NCBI GenBank assembly: GCA_030529235.1
Contig: JAUMXF010000009.1
Span: forward strand, 1-42,049
Length of the DNA: 42,049 bases
Source of the DNA: Pseudomonadota bacterium
GTDB taxonomy: Bacteria; Desulfobacterota; Desulfovibrionia; Desulfovibrionales; Desulfomicrobiaceae
Direction of reading: 5' to 3'
Shown: positions 34,107-41,880 of the stretch, in pieces
Layout: every line of letters begins with the position of its first letter
Numbering within the stretch: the first letter of the stretch is position 1
Translations under genes and position numbers: made by a program
The notes under the pieces: generated by a model
The model's input: only the letters and a program-made list of their open reading frames with translations
Database searches by the model: none
What the model was told of the DNA's origin: nothing

Positions 34107-36557
34107 TTATTTCCCGGCGTTTTCCATGTGGAAGAATCCGTCTACATGCATGGCGATCATGCCGTCGTTGTCGAGTTTCCAGTCCAGGTCGCGGACAGAG
34201 GCCAGCAGCCGGCCCAGAGTCCGCAGCCGCCGCTGGAAGCGCTCCTCGTCGTATTTGCGCATCTCGGCCTTGAGGGAGTCGCCGTTCTGGTCGACCCTGA
34301 ATCCCAGCCGACGCAGGATTCCGGCCAGCACCATGGCCCTGCGCACGCGCTGTTCGTAGGCGGCGGCTCCGCCCTTGAAGGAAAAGGTGACGTAATTGTC
34401 GTTGATGACCGGGCCGCAGTAGGAGTCCACCGTGGCGAAGTGGTGCCCCAGACGGCCGCTGAAATTCATGTATTTACTGGAAATGACGGCGTAGCTCGCG
34501 GCGCCGGCCACGGAGGGAGTGTCCGCGAGGTCCGTCATTCCTTCCAGCAGGGCTTTGAGGGGCACACAGCGCAGATTTTCGGGCTTCACCCGCGCCGTGT
34601 CCTTTCCGGACGAAATGCCTCCGCCCAGATCAAGGAGCAGGATCCTGAACGGCAGGCGGGCGTGCAGCCTCCGCGCGGCGCTGTCCGTCGCGGAAAGGCT
34701 TTCTCCGAGGCCGAACATCTCCTGCATGGCCGTTTCATGGCAGAAGCGGATCACGTCATGCAGAGTCCGGCAGCCGTCCTCGTTGAATTCGGGCGCGAGA
34801 GGATCCACCAGATTCAGCGGGTCCAGATATTTCATCGCTTCCTGAAGGGTCTTGTAGACCGGGCTGCCCTGCATCAGCTTGACGGGTTTGCGCTCGGAGA
34901 GGAGTTCCCGCACCCGGCCCGCGTAGACTGTCCCGCTGTTGGCATCCAGAGTGATTTCCGTGCCGTGGGGCAGAAGGCGGGTGCCCTTGCCCACGCCGAC
35001 CAGCGTGGGAATACCGAACTCCCGGGCCACGGAGGCCATGTGTCCCGTGACGGTGCCCACGTCCGTGACGATGCCGGCCACCTTACCCATGGCCGCCACA
35101 TAGGCCGGGGAAGTCTGCCGGGCCACCAGGATGGCTCCCTTGGGCACATCGGCCAGAGGATGTTCTTCCCCGACCACGTATGCCGGTCCCGAAGCCACGC
35201 CCAGAGCCGCGGACTGGCCTCCGTGGATGAGCGGCGGATGGCCGGGAATTTCCCGCCGCACGGCTTGCTCCGTTTCCCGCACCCGTCCCAGCGGCCGGGC
35301 CTGGAGGATGAAAATCCGGTCATTTTCGTCCACAGCCCATTCCATGTCCATCGGGATGCCGTAATGCTCTTCCAGGCGCAGGCCGTATCCGGCGATGTCG
35401 GCGATCTGTCCGGGCGTCAGGCTGGGCTTTTCACGCAACGCTTCGGGTACGGGCGTGGACACAATGCCGCCGTGCTCCAGCAGGGAGAACCCGGCGGCCT
35501 TGTGCGCGATGTCCTCCGAGAGGATGCGCAGGCCCTCCCGGCCGATGCGCCAGGAGTCCACATCGGCGGAACCATCCACTACGCTGACTCCGAGCCCCCA
35601 GGCCGAGGCCAGCAGCAGGTCGTCGCCGCTGGCGGTGTTGGGGTCCGCAGTGTACAGCACGCCGCTGGATTTGGCCTGAATCATGGGCAGCACCAGAACG
35701 CTCATCATCACGTCCTGTTCGGAATATCCCTTGCTGCGGCGGTAGAACACGGCCCGGGCGGTGAAGGCGCTGGCCACCACCGCGCACCAGGCCCGGGGCA
35801 GGGATTCGGGCGGCGCACCGAGCACCGTCGCGTGCTGTCCGGCAAAGGACGCGGACGAATCCTCGCAGACCGCCGATGAACGCACGGCCAGCCGCACGCC
35901 GGGACCGCACAGAGAGCGCATTTCTCCCGCCTTTTCCCGCAGGGCCGCCTCCAGGCGCGGAGGCAGAGGCGCGGTCATGACGCGTTCGCTCATTTTGGCG
36001 CAGATTTGTTCGAGGCCCGCGATGTCGGAAATGTCCACCTCGGTCAGCTGCCGGAGAAAGTTATCCAGGAGACCCGCCTCGTTCAGAAAAAGGGCCGCCG
36101 CCGAGGCCGTCACGGCAAAGCCGGGAGGCGTGGGCAGTCCGGCTCTGGCGCGGATTTCTCCCAGATTGGCGGCCTTGCCGCCGACTTCCTCCACGTCTTC
36201 CAGGCTGACGGCGTCCAGAGGCAGGAGCAGCGTGGGGCTGTCGAAGGTCCGTTTCCGGGAAAGAACCTCCAGGGCGCTATGGCAGATGGACTCCACTTTT
36301 TCGAACAGGCCGCAGAAACGCCCCGCGCACATGGCGTTCAGGTCCTCGACCAGCGCACAGCTTTGCTCCGCGAGCGCGCGGGTCAGGGTGCGGGCGTCAT
36401 CCAGGGTGAAAGAGCGGCCTTCGTACAGCATGCGTTCCAGAACGGTCATCTTTTCCAGGATGGCATTGTTCTCGGCCAGCAGGCTTTTGAAGAACAGATA
36501 CTTGCGCCGCAATTGGGGATGGATCGCGGGCAGCCGCCGCACGCCTTCCGGGCTCAT
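34107..36557 (-). CDS. PEP-synthase-like phosphohistidine protein lacking the PEP barrel (copy A)
   Basis: 816 residues from the ATG at 36557 (GGAGG seven bases upstream), overlapping the kinase stop as ATGA. A helical N-terminus (~15-100) is followed by the ATP-grasp domain at ~120-425 (EEVGGKAANLGEIRARAGLP, RSSAVCEDSSASFAGQHATV, FILQARPLG) and the phosphohistidine domain at ~440-560 with His506 (GTVTGHMASVAREFGIPTLVG). The C-terminal ~230 residues share CRTLHDVIRFCHETAMQEMF, SSKYMNFSGRLGHHFATVDSYCG and FSFKGGAAAYEQRVRR with copy B and have no PEP/pyruvate-binding barrel. The architecture recalls rifampin phosphotransferase, with a new acceptor domain. Coupling to a histidine kinase suggests a signalling role (inference). 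Confidence 0.86.
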   Translation of the reverse strand: MSPEGVRRLPAIHPQLRRKYLFFKSLLAENNAILEKMTVLERMLYEGRSFTLDDARTLTRALAEQSCALVEDLNAMCAGRFCGLFEKVESICHSALEVLSRKRTFDSPTLLLPLDAVSLEDVEEVGGKAANLGEIRARAGLPTPPGFAVTASAAALFLNEAGLLDNFLRQLTEVDISDIAGLEQICAKMSERVMTAPLPPRLEAALREKAGEMRSLCGPGVRLAVRSSAVCEDSSASFAGQHATVLGAPPESLPRAWCAVVASAFTARAVFYRRSKGYSEQDVMMSVLVLPMIQAKSSGVLYTADPNTASGDDLLLASAWGLGVSVVDGSADVDSWRIGREGLRILSEDIAHKAAGFSLLEHGGIVSTPVPEALREKPSLTPGQIADIAGYGLRLEEHYGIPMDMEWAVDENDRIFILQARPLGRVRETEQAVRREIPGHPPLIHGGQSAALGVASGPAYVVGEEHPLADVPKGAILVARQTSPAYVAAMGKVAGIVTDVGTVTGHMASVAREFGIPTLVGVGKGTRLLPHGTEITLDANSGTVYAGRVRELLSERKPVKLMQGSPVYKTLQEAMKYLDPLNLVDPLAPEFNEDGCRTLHDVIRFCHETAMQEMFGLGESLSATDSAARRLHARLPFRILLLDLGGGISSGKDTARVKPENLRCVPLKALLEGMTDLADTPSVAGAASYAVISSKYMNFSGRLGHHFATVDSYCGPVINDNYVTFSFKGGAAAYEQRVRRAMVLAGILRRLGFRVDQNGDSLKAEMRKYDEERFQRRLRTLGRLLASVRDLDWKLDNDGMIAMHVDGFFHMENAGK

Positions 36558-38224
36558 GACCCGTCCTCCGCGTCTTTGCTGGGCTGTGCTTCCCGGGGGA
36601 GGACGACCGTAACGGTGGTGCCCTGCCCCGCTTTGCTGTCCACGCGGATGCTTCCTCCGAGCCGCTGGAGGATGCCGTGACAGATGGACAGGCCGAGTCC
36701 GGCCCCCTTGCCGGGGTCTTTGGTGGTGAAGAAGGGATCGAATATTTTGGAGAGATTTTCTTCGGGAATGCCGAAACCGGTGTCCTGGATGCGGAAGAAT
36801 GCGCTGCCGTCCTCGGCCGGACCGGAGGATATGGTCAACCGGCCGCCCTGGGGCATGGCGTCCAGGGCGTTGCCCATGAGATGCAGCAGAACCTGTCTGA
36901 GCAGGGACGGTTCGGTGTGGATACGGGGCATGGGTGCTGTTTCCTCTTCTACCTCCACGTTTTTCTGGGCGGCGTCCCTGCGGCGCAGGGTGAGGGTATC
37001 CGCTATCAGGGCGCTCAGATCCACATCGCGAACGGTGCCTTCGGTCCTGCCGCCAAAGATCAGCAGCTTGTGGGTGACTTCCCTGCATCTGGCGGTCTGG
37101 AGCGTGATCTGGCGCAGGACGTTGCGCAGGTCTGCGGCGTCGGGCGTGTCGCGGATGGACTCGCGTTTCAGAACATCCTGCATCCACCCGGCCTCTTCCC
37201 CGATGATGGCCAGAGGATTGTTGATTTCATGGGCGATGCCCGTGCCCAGCTGGCCGATGGAATCCAGCTTCCGGACCAGCATACGCTGTTCTTCCGACTG
37301 CTTTTGCCGCTCGGCGGATTTTCGCCGGGATTTTTCGATTTTGGCGATGGTCAGGCTGAAGGCGCAGACCAGCATCAGAAAAACGGCCAGCCCGCCTCCG
37401 GCCAGAGGAATGAGCCGGGCGTCGGCCGATTGCGTCATCTCCCGCTCGTCCCACTGGGCCGCGATCCGCCATCCGGAATGGGCAGTCACGGGCAGGACGG
37501 AGGACCACAGCCGGGTGCCGCCCCAGGTTCTGGCGTACACTTTGCCGGGTGATTGCCCGGCAAGCCCGTCCACCCGGTTCAAAGGCGCGCCATGCAGGAC
37601 GGAGCGGGATTGCAGAACGCCTTCCGCGTTGATCAGAAAAACTTCGCCGGTGCGTCCGAGCCGGAATTCTTCCAGAAAAGCGTTGAACAGGGGGGCGTTG
37701 ACTGCCAGGCAGAGAACACGATCCCGGTCGAGGGCCGTAACGATGTAAAAGCGGGGCAGACCGTCGGGGCCGGTGTGCACATCCGTGATATGAAAGGCCG
37801 CGTCTGGAAGGGCGGAAATGGCCGTGTCCGGACCGGGGACATCGGCGGGAAAGCGTCCGGCCGTGATCCACCGGTCGGCGGTCCGCAGTCCCAGTCCTTC
37901 GGCCCAGCCATACGTCGCGTGCAGGCTCTCCCAGAAGGCGGCCATGCGTTGCCCGGCGTGCTGCTCCGGCTCCCCATGCATTTCCGAGCCAAGAAGAGAC
38001 AGGGCGGCGTGAGCGGCGTTTATTTTTTCATGGAGCAGATCCTGATTTCGCCGGGCGACAAGCGAGATGTCTTCTTTATTTCCATCCAGGTATTCCTGCC
38101 GGATACAGAATCCGGCATAGACGAGGATCCCGGCCACGGCCAGCAGCACGGGGATGCCGAGCCAGACGAGCAGGATGCGGAGAAGCTCCCTGTGTGGGGG
38201 AGTTGTTTCGCAGCGGTGGAACAT
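36554..38224 (-). CDS. Membrane histidine kinase with periplasmic Cache-like sensor
   Basis: 556 residues from the ATG at 38224; an upstream TTG at 38278 lies inside the promoter -10 and is rejected. Membrane segments are at ~15-38 and ~272-293 and frame a ~230-residue periplasmic Cache-type sensor (LGRTGEVFLINAEGVLQSRS is a typical dCache strand set). A short coiled coil leads to the HisKA domain with His332 in GTGIAHEINNPLAII and a HATPase domain: N-box HLMGNALDAM, G1 DTGFGIPEE, F-box FDPFFTTK, G2 GAGLGLSIC. No receiver domain and no response regulator next to it. The stop overlaps the first PEP-synthase-like gene. Confidence 0.93.
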   Translation of the reverse strand: MFHRCETTPPHRELLRILLVWLGIPVLLAVAGILVYAGFCIRQEYLDGNKEDISLVARRNQDLLHEKINAAHAALSLLGSEMHGEPEQHAGQRMAAFWESLHATYGWAEGLGLRTADRWITAGRFPADVPGPDTAISALPDAAFHITDVHTGPDGLPRFYIVTALDRDRVLCLAVNAPLFNAFLEEFRLGRTGEVFLINAEGVLQSRSVLHGAPLNRVDGLAGQSPGKVYARTWGGTRLWSSVLPVTAHSGWRIAAQWDEREMTQSADARLIPLAGGGLAVFLMLVCAFSLTIAKIEKSRRKSAERQKQSEEQRMLVRKLDSIGQLGTGIAHEINNPLAIIGEEAGWMQDVLKRESIRDTPDAADLRNVLRQITLQTARCREVTHKLLIFGGRTEGTVRDVDLSALIADTLTLRRRDAAQKNVEVEEETAPMPRIHTEPSLLRQVLLHLMGNALDAMPQGGRLTISSGPAEDGSAFFRIQDTGFGIPEENLSKIFDPFFTTKDPGKGAGLGLSICHGILQRLGGSIRVDSKAGQGTTVTVVLPREAQPSKDAEDGS

Positions 38225-38274
38225 AGGGGCCCCGGTGGTGCGACTGTTGAATTGGAAGAGGAAATCCTGCCGCC

Positions 38275-38303
38275 ACAATAGAGGATGCGAGGGGGACTGG
38301 CAA
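38275..38303 (-). promoter_or_regulatory. Promoter of the histidine-kinase operon
   Basis: TTGCCA (38303-38298), 17 bases, TATTGT (38280-38275), about 50 bases before the ATG at 38224. It diverges from the promoter of the 32-residue gene. Confidence 0.6.
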
Positions 38304-38347
38304 ACGTATCCGCAGTGGATTCTTTTGCGGACGCGAAGAAAATTCTC

Positions 38348-38376
38348 TTGTGAACGGGAGCCGGGAAGAGTATGAA
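38348..38376 (+). promoter_or_regulatory. Promoter of the 32-residue membrane gene
   Basis: TTGTGA (38348-38353), exactly 17 bases, then TATGAA (38371-38376). The expected start lies near 38383, giving a leader of about 60 bases. Confidence 0.55.
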
Positions 38377-38444
38377 CGTTTTCTTTATGGGACGGGAGTC
38401 TGCCGCTGGATTTAAGCCGGTGCGCATGGTCTGGAGAGGAGAAA

Positions 38445-38543
38445 ATGTTTACGAATTTCGGGAAAAGATTGTTGATTGGTCTGGCGGTGGCTGCCTTGCT
38501 GGTGGGAGTTCATGCAGCGGTGGTGTACTCCACCGTGGGATAG
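38445..38543 (+). CDS. 32-residue single-pass membrane protein
   Basis: A complete micro-gene: strong AGGAG ribosome site seven bases before the ATG, 32 codons, TAG, then a perfect terminator 22 bases later and a well-spaced promoter upstream. The peptide has a positive N-terminus (FTNFGKR) and one hydrophobic helix (LLIGLAVAALLVGVHAAVV) ending YSTVG. The layout is that of bacterial small membrane proteins which bind and tune larger membrane complexes. It could also be an uncleaved or cleaved signal-like peptide (VHA-A). It lies divergent to the histidine kinase operon. No family recognised. Confidence 0.7.
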   Translation: MFTNFGKRLLIGLAVAALLVGVHAAVVYSTVG

Positions 38544-38565
38544 CCGACCGCCCTTTAGGCGTCGC

Positions 38566-38599
38566 AAAAAAGCTCCGTGCATTGGCGCGGAGCTTTTTT
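38566..38599. terminator. Bidirectional terminator after the 32-residue gene
   Basis: AAAAAAGCTCCG and CGGAGCTTTTTT form a perfect 12-bp stem around a 10-base loop. It stops the micro-gene and, in the other direction, the TPR-like gene that ends at 38661. Confidence 0.9.
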
Positions 38600-38660
38600 C
38601 GTTGTGAAAATGAAGGACGACAAGCAGATGCCTGCCGTCCTTCTGGAGGTGAGGATGGCG

Positions 38661-38990
38661 CTATGAGGGCAGATTGGCGAGATTGTCGGCAATCCGTTCG
38701 TAAAGCCAGTTTCCGTGGCCGATGTGCCTGCCGACAATACGCAGGCTGATGCCGAGGCATCTTCTGGCCCGGTCGTTGCGCTGCTGCTGGGCGTAAACAA
38801 GGGCCAGACTGTTCAGAATTTTCGCCTTCACCATGGGCAGCGGCTTCCGGCGCAGCCCTCCCAGAGCGTTCATGAGCAAGGCTTCAGCCCGGTCATGCTG
38901 GCGCATGTTGGAAAGCTCCATGGCCTTTTTGCACTGTCTGGCCGCCTTGATGGCGGGATGGGAGCATCTGGGAGGGTTGAGCGGTATCAT
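38661..38990 (-). CDS. Small TPR-like helical protein (109 aa)
   Basis: The 109-residue protein reads as helix pairs: AIKAARQCKKAMELSNMRQHDRAEALLMNALGGL, then KAKILNSLALVYAQQQRNDRARRCLGISLRIV. The spacing of A/L/Y residues in the second pair (NSLALVYAQQQRNDRARRCLG) matches a tetratricopeptide repeat. Probably a small adaptor. The start at 38990 lacks a strong ribosome site; a later ATG (MELSN) is possible. It follows feoB by 69 bases and may be the last gene of the feo operon. It ends at the terminator at 38566-38599. Confidence 0.65.
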   Translation of the reverse strand: MIPLNPPRCSHPAIKAARQCKKAMELSNMRQHDRAEALLMNALGGLRRKPLPMVKAKILNSLALVYAQQQRNDRARRCLGISLRIVGRHIGHGNWLYERIADNLANLPS

Positions 38991-39059
38991 CTGGCTGTCT
39001 CGCTTTGGTTACACGTTCCGGTTTCACCGGCCGCCGTGTGCGGTTTTTGAATCGGACTC

Positions 39060-41216
39060 CTATGCGAAGCTGGTGCCGGCCTGATGGATGATCACGGCCA
39101 CCGTGTAGGCCAGCGCCGTGTTGAAGACCACCGAGAATCCGGCCCATTTCCATCCGAGCTCCCGGCCGATGACCGCCACGGTGACAAAGCAGGGCGCGTA
39201 CAGGAGCACGAAAGCGATGAGACTCAGGGCCACCCAGACATTCCAGGCCGGATCGCCGCGCAGGCGGTCCGACAGGGAAGCGCTTTCTTCCGGATCCACT
39301 TCGCCCAGAGAATACGCCGTGCCCAGAGTGGAAACGATGACTTCCTTGGCGGCGAATCCCCCAAGCAGGGCGATGTTGGTCCGCCAGTCGAATCCGGCCA
39401 GACGGGATACGGGCTCCAGTGCCGTCCCCACCTTTCCGGCCAGGGAATGCCGCAGAGCTTCCTGATTCCGGGCGTTATCCACCGTGGCCAGAGCTTCGGC
39501 CTTTTCCTCGTCGCTGGGCCATTGTCCGGCTTCGACGCCCGCTTTTTGCGCTTCAAAGGCGGCGTCCCGTTCTTCGGGCAGGCCGGGGAAGGTCATGGCC
39601 GCCCAGAGCAGCACGGAAATGGCCAGAATGATGGTGCCGGCTTTCTTGATATACTGCCAGGCCCGTTCCCAGGTGTGCAGGCACAGCCCGCGCAGGGTGG
39701 GCATGCGGTAGGGCGGCAGCTCCATGACAAAGGGAGTGGCCTGGCCCTTGATGACGGTGGAACGCAGCAGGCGGGCCGTCAGCAGGGCCATGCTCCATCC
39801 GGCCAGAGTGATCCAGAACAGGGCCTTGGCCCCCGCGCCGGGGAAAAACGCCGCGGCCAGCAGGAGAAAAACGGGAACCTTGGCGCCACAGCTCAGAAAA
39901 GGAGCTGTCAGCACCGTGGCGATTTTTTCCCTGGGGCTGCGCAGTGTGCGCGCGGCCATGACGCCGGGCACGGCGCATCCGCCGGGTATGCCACCGGAAA
40001 TGATGAACGGCATGACGGAGCAGCCGTGCAGTCCGAAAGCCCTGAAGACCCGGTCCAGCATGTAGGCCATGCGGGCCATGTATCCCGAATCCTCAAGGAT
40101 GGAGAGAAAGAAAAACATGATGGTGATGAGCGGGACAAACCCGAGCACGCCGCCCACGCCGTCGATGATGCCGGAAACCAGCAGGGAGCTGAGCAGCCCT
40201 TCCGGCAGATTGGCGGAAACGGTTTCCCCGAGCCATCCGAAAAAGCCTTCCACCCAGCCCATGGGGATTTCCCCCACGGCGAATGTCACCTCGAACATGA
40301 GATAGATGATGGCGAACATGAGGATGGGGCCGAGCAGCCTGTGGGTCAGGAACGCATCCAGCCTGTCCGTCAGGTCGAATCGCTGCTGCGTGGAAGGCCT
40401 GGTGATGACTCCGTCCTTGAGCAGTGCCGAGATGAACCCGTAACGGTAATCCGCCACAAGGGCTTCCGGGTCCATATTCAGGGTCTTCTGACAGTGCTCG
40501 CTCAGAGTCTTGGTGATTTCCTGAAGTCTGGAGTGTACATCCGGATTGGCCGCCTGCCCCCGGGACATGATTTCCGGATCGCTTTCCAGATATTTGACGG
40601 CTACCCAGCGGGCCGGACAGTGCCCGTCCAGAAAACCGGACGACTGGATCAGTCCCTGCATTTCTTCCAGAGCCTTGTCCAGGTCCGCCCCGTAGGAAAT
40701 ATACAGCGGTTCCGGCCGTGCTTTGCCACGTATGGCGTCGCGGGCTGTTTCCAGCAGGCCTTCCTTTCCCTCTCCGCTGCGCGCGACCATTTCCAGCACC
40801 GGCAGGCCGAGCAGGGAAGCCAGACGCCTGGTATCGATGGTCACGCCCTTGCGGCGGACCTCGTCCATCATGTTCAGAACCACGATGACGGGCATGCCGA
40901 GTTCCAGAATCTGAAGCACAAGATACAGGGAACGCTCCAGATTGGTGGCGTCGAGCACGGTCACCACCGCGTCGGGATCGTTTTCCATCAGAAAATTGCG
41001 CGCCACCACCTCATCCTGAGTGTAGGCGGTCAGCGAATAGGTGCCGGGCAGATCCACCACGGTTACGTCGAGTTCATTGATTTTCAGGCGGCCTTCGCGT
41101 TTTTCCACCGTGATGCCGGGGTAGTTGCCCACATGCTGTCTTGAGCCGGTCAGACTGTTGAACAAGGTGGTCTTTCCGGAATTGGGGTTGCCCATCAGGG
41201 CCATGGTCGCGTTCAT
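39060..41216 (-). CDS. feoB: Ferrous iron transporter FeoB
   Basis: Main Fe2+ uptake protein of the inner membrane. The 718 residues start with the G domain: G1 GNPNSGKTT (~9-17), G2 region VGNYPGITVEKREG, G3 DLPGTYSL, G4 NMMD, with the helical GDI-like spacer to ~280. The membrane part has two Gate repeats with the conserved Cys-bearing segments FIISGGIPGGCAVPGVMAART and FLSCGAKVPVFLLLAAAFF, and the C-terminal GGFAAKEVIVSTLGTAYSLGE. Start overlaps the feoA stop (ATGA). A cytoplasmic insert rich in Ala/Glu lies at about 560-610. Confidence 0.97.
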   Translation of the reverse strand: MNATMALMGNPNSGKTTLFNSLTGSRQHVGNYPGITVEKREGRLKINELDVTVVDLPGTYSLTAYTQDEVVARNFLMENDPDAVVTVLDATNLERSLYLVLQILELGMPVIVVLNMMDEVRRKGVTIDTRRLASLLGLPVLEMVARSGEGKEGLLETARDAIRGKARPEPLYISYGADLDKALEEMQGLIQSSGFLDGHCPARWVAVKYLESDPEIMSRGQAANPDVHSRLQEITKTLSEHCQKTLNMDPEALVADYRYGFISALLKDGVITRPSTQQRFDLTDRLDAFLTHRLLGPILMFAIIYLMFEVTFAVGEIPMGWVEGFFGWLGETVSANLPEGLLSSLLVSGIIDGVGGVLGFVPLITIMFFFLSILEDSGYMARMAYMLDRVFRAFGLHGCSVMPFIISGGIPGGCAVPGVMAARTLRSPREKIATVLTAPFLSCGAKVPVFLLLAAAFFPGAGAKALFWITLAGWSMALLTARLLRSTVIKGQATPFVMELPPYRMPTLRGLCLHTWERAWQYIKKAGTIILAISVLLWAAMTFPGLPEERDAAFEAQKAGVEAGQWPSDEEKAEALATVDNARNQEALRHSLAGKVGTALEPVSRLAGFDWRTNIALLGGFAAKEVIVSTLGTAYSLGEVDPEESASLSDRLRGDPAWNVWVALSLIAFVLLYAPCFVTVAVIGRELGWKWAGFSVVFNTALAYTVAVIIHQAGTSFA

Positions 41217-41470
41217 GAACAGACCCCGGCGGCCCGCAGAGTTTCGACCATGATCAGGTCGGCCTCACTGTTGCGCAGGGTCAGGGTGCAGCCTTTCAGC
41301 CGCAGGGCCACTGGATCTTTCAGCGGGGCGCGGCCGACCACGGTGATCTGGGCGCCGGGAACCAGTCCCATGTCCCTTATCCGCCGGCCGAGTTCTCCCG
41401 ATGCGGTAACGGCGGTAATCGTGCCTGATTCGTTTATGAGCATGAAGCGCAGGGAAGTGCTTTCCGCCAT
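41213..41470 (-). CDS. feoA: Ferrous iron transport protein FeoA
   Basis: The 85-residue SH3-like cytoplasmic partner of FeoB. Family marks are GELGRRIRDMGLVPGAQITVVGRAPLKDPVALRLKG followed by LTLRNSEADLIMVE. GGAG lies upstream of the ATG and the stop overlaps feoB. Confidence 0.95.
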   Translation of the reverse strand: MAESTSLRFMLINESGTITAVTASGELGRRIRDMGLVPGAQITVVGRAPLKDPVALRLKGCTLTLRNSEADLIMVETLRAAGVCS

Positions 41471-41560
41471 GTGGTCTCCGTCGTCAGCAGGTTGTGTTTA
41501 CGTTTCGCCTGTTGAATGAGGCCGCTTCTGAAGCGGGCCGCCCGGCCGTTACTGCAAAGA

Positions 41561-41761
41561 TTAAAGATCGGATGTGTTTTTCCGGGAAGAATCGCAGTCA
41601 CATGGCGCATCCTGAACGGAATGGCTGCAGGTGGACCGTGAGCTTTCCGTTGATCCGCAGGAGCACCCGCACCCGCATCCTTTTCTTCTGCCCAGCCGCA
41701 CAACCACATAAACGATGGCCGCCAGAACAATACCCAGTGTGATGAGAAGGTCGAGACTCAT
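41561..41761 (-). CDS. FeoB-associated Cys-rich membrane protein (66 aa)
   Basis: The ATG at 41761 follows GGAG by six bases. One N-terminal membrane helix (LLITLGIVLAAIVYVVVRL) is followed by RRKGCGCGCSCGS and a tail with further Cys, seven in all. This is the layout of the FeoB-associated small proteins, thought to help iron transfer or FeoB assembly. Here it is the first gene of the operon, before feoA, rather than after feoB. Confidence 0.88.
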   Translation of the reverse strand: MSLDLLITLGIVLAAIVYVVVRLGRRKGCGCGCSCGSTESSRSTCSHSVQDAPCDCDSSRKNTSDL

Positions 41762-41777
41762 AGCTGACTCCAAAAAG

Positions 41778-41829
41778 GTTATCATTCGCCTTGATTAACT
41801 TTTTAGGAGCTTTTCCCGCATAGGGTCAA
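41778..41829 (-). promoter_or_regulatory. feo operon promoter with possible iron-regulator site
   Basis: TTGACC (41829-41824), 18 bases, TAAAAA (41805-41800). Just downstream, at about 41799-41778, the imperfect palindrome GTTAATC...GAATGATAAC covers the likely start site. It resembles a degenerate Fur site (TGATAA-type half), which would fit iron repression, but the match is partial. Confidence 0.4.
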
Positions 41830-41880
41830 GGAGAAAGTTAGGAGATATGAATTCAGCTTCAGGAAAGAAACCACGGCGTA

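Noticed and set aside
31321-35879. Two long plus-strand frames (1012 and 594 aa) opposite the PEP-synthase-like genes
   Set aside because: Antisense shadows of two clear coding genes; no start signals and low-complexity composition.
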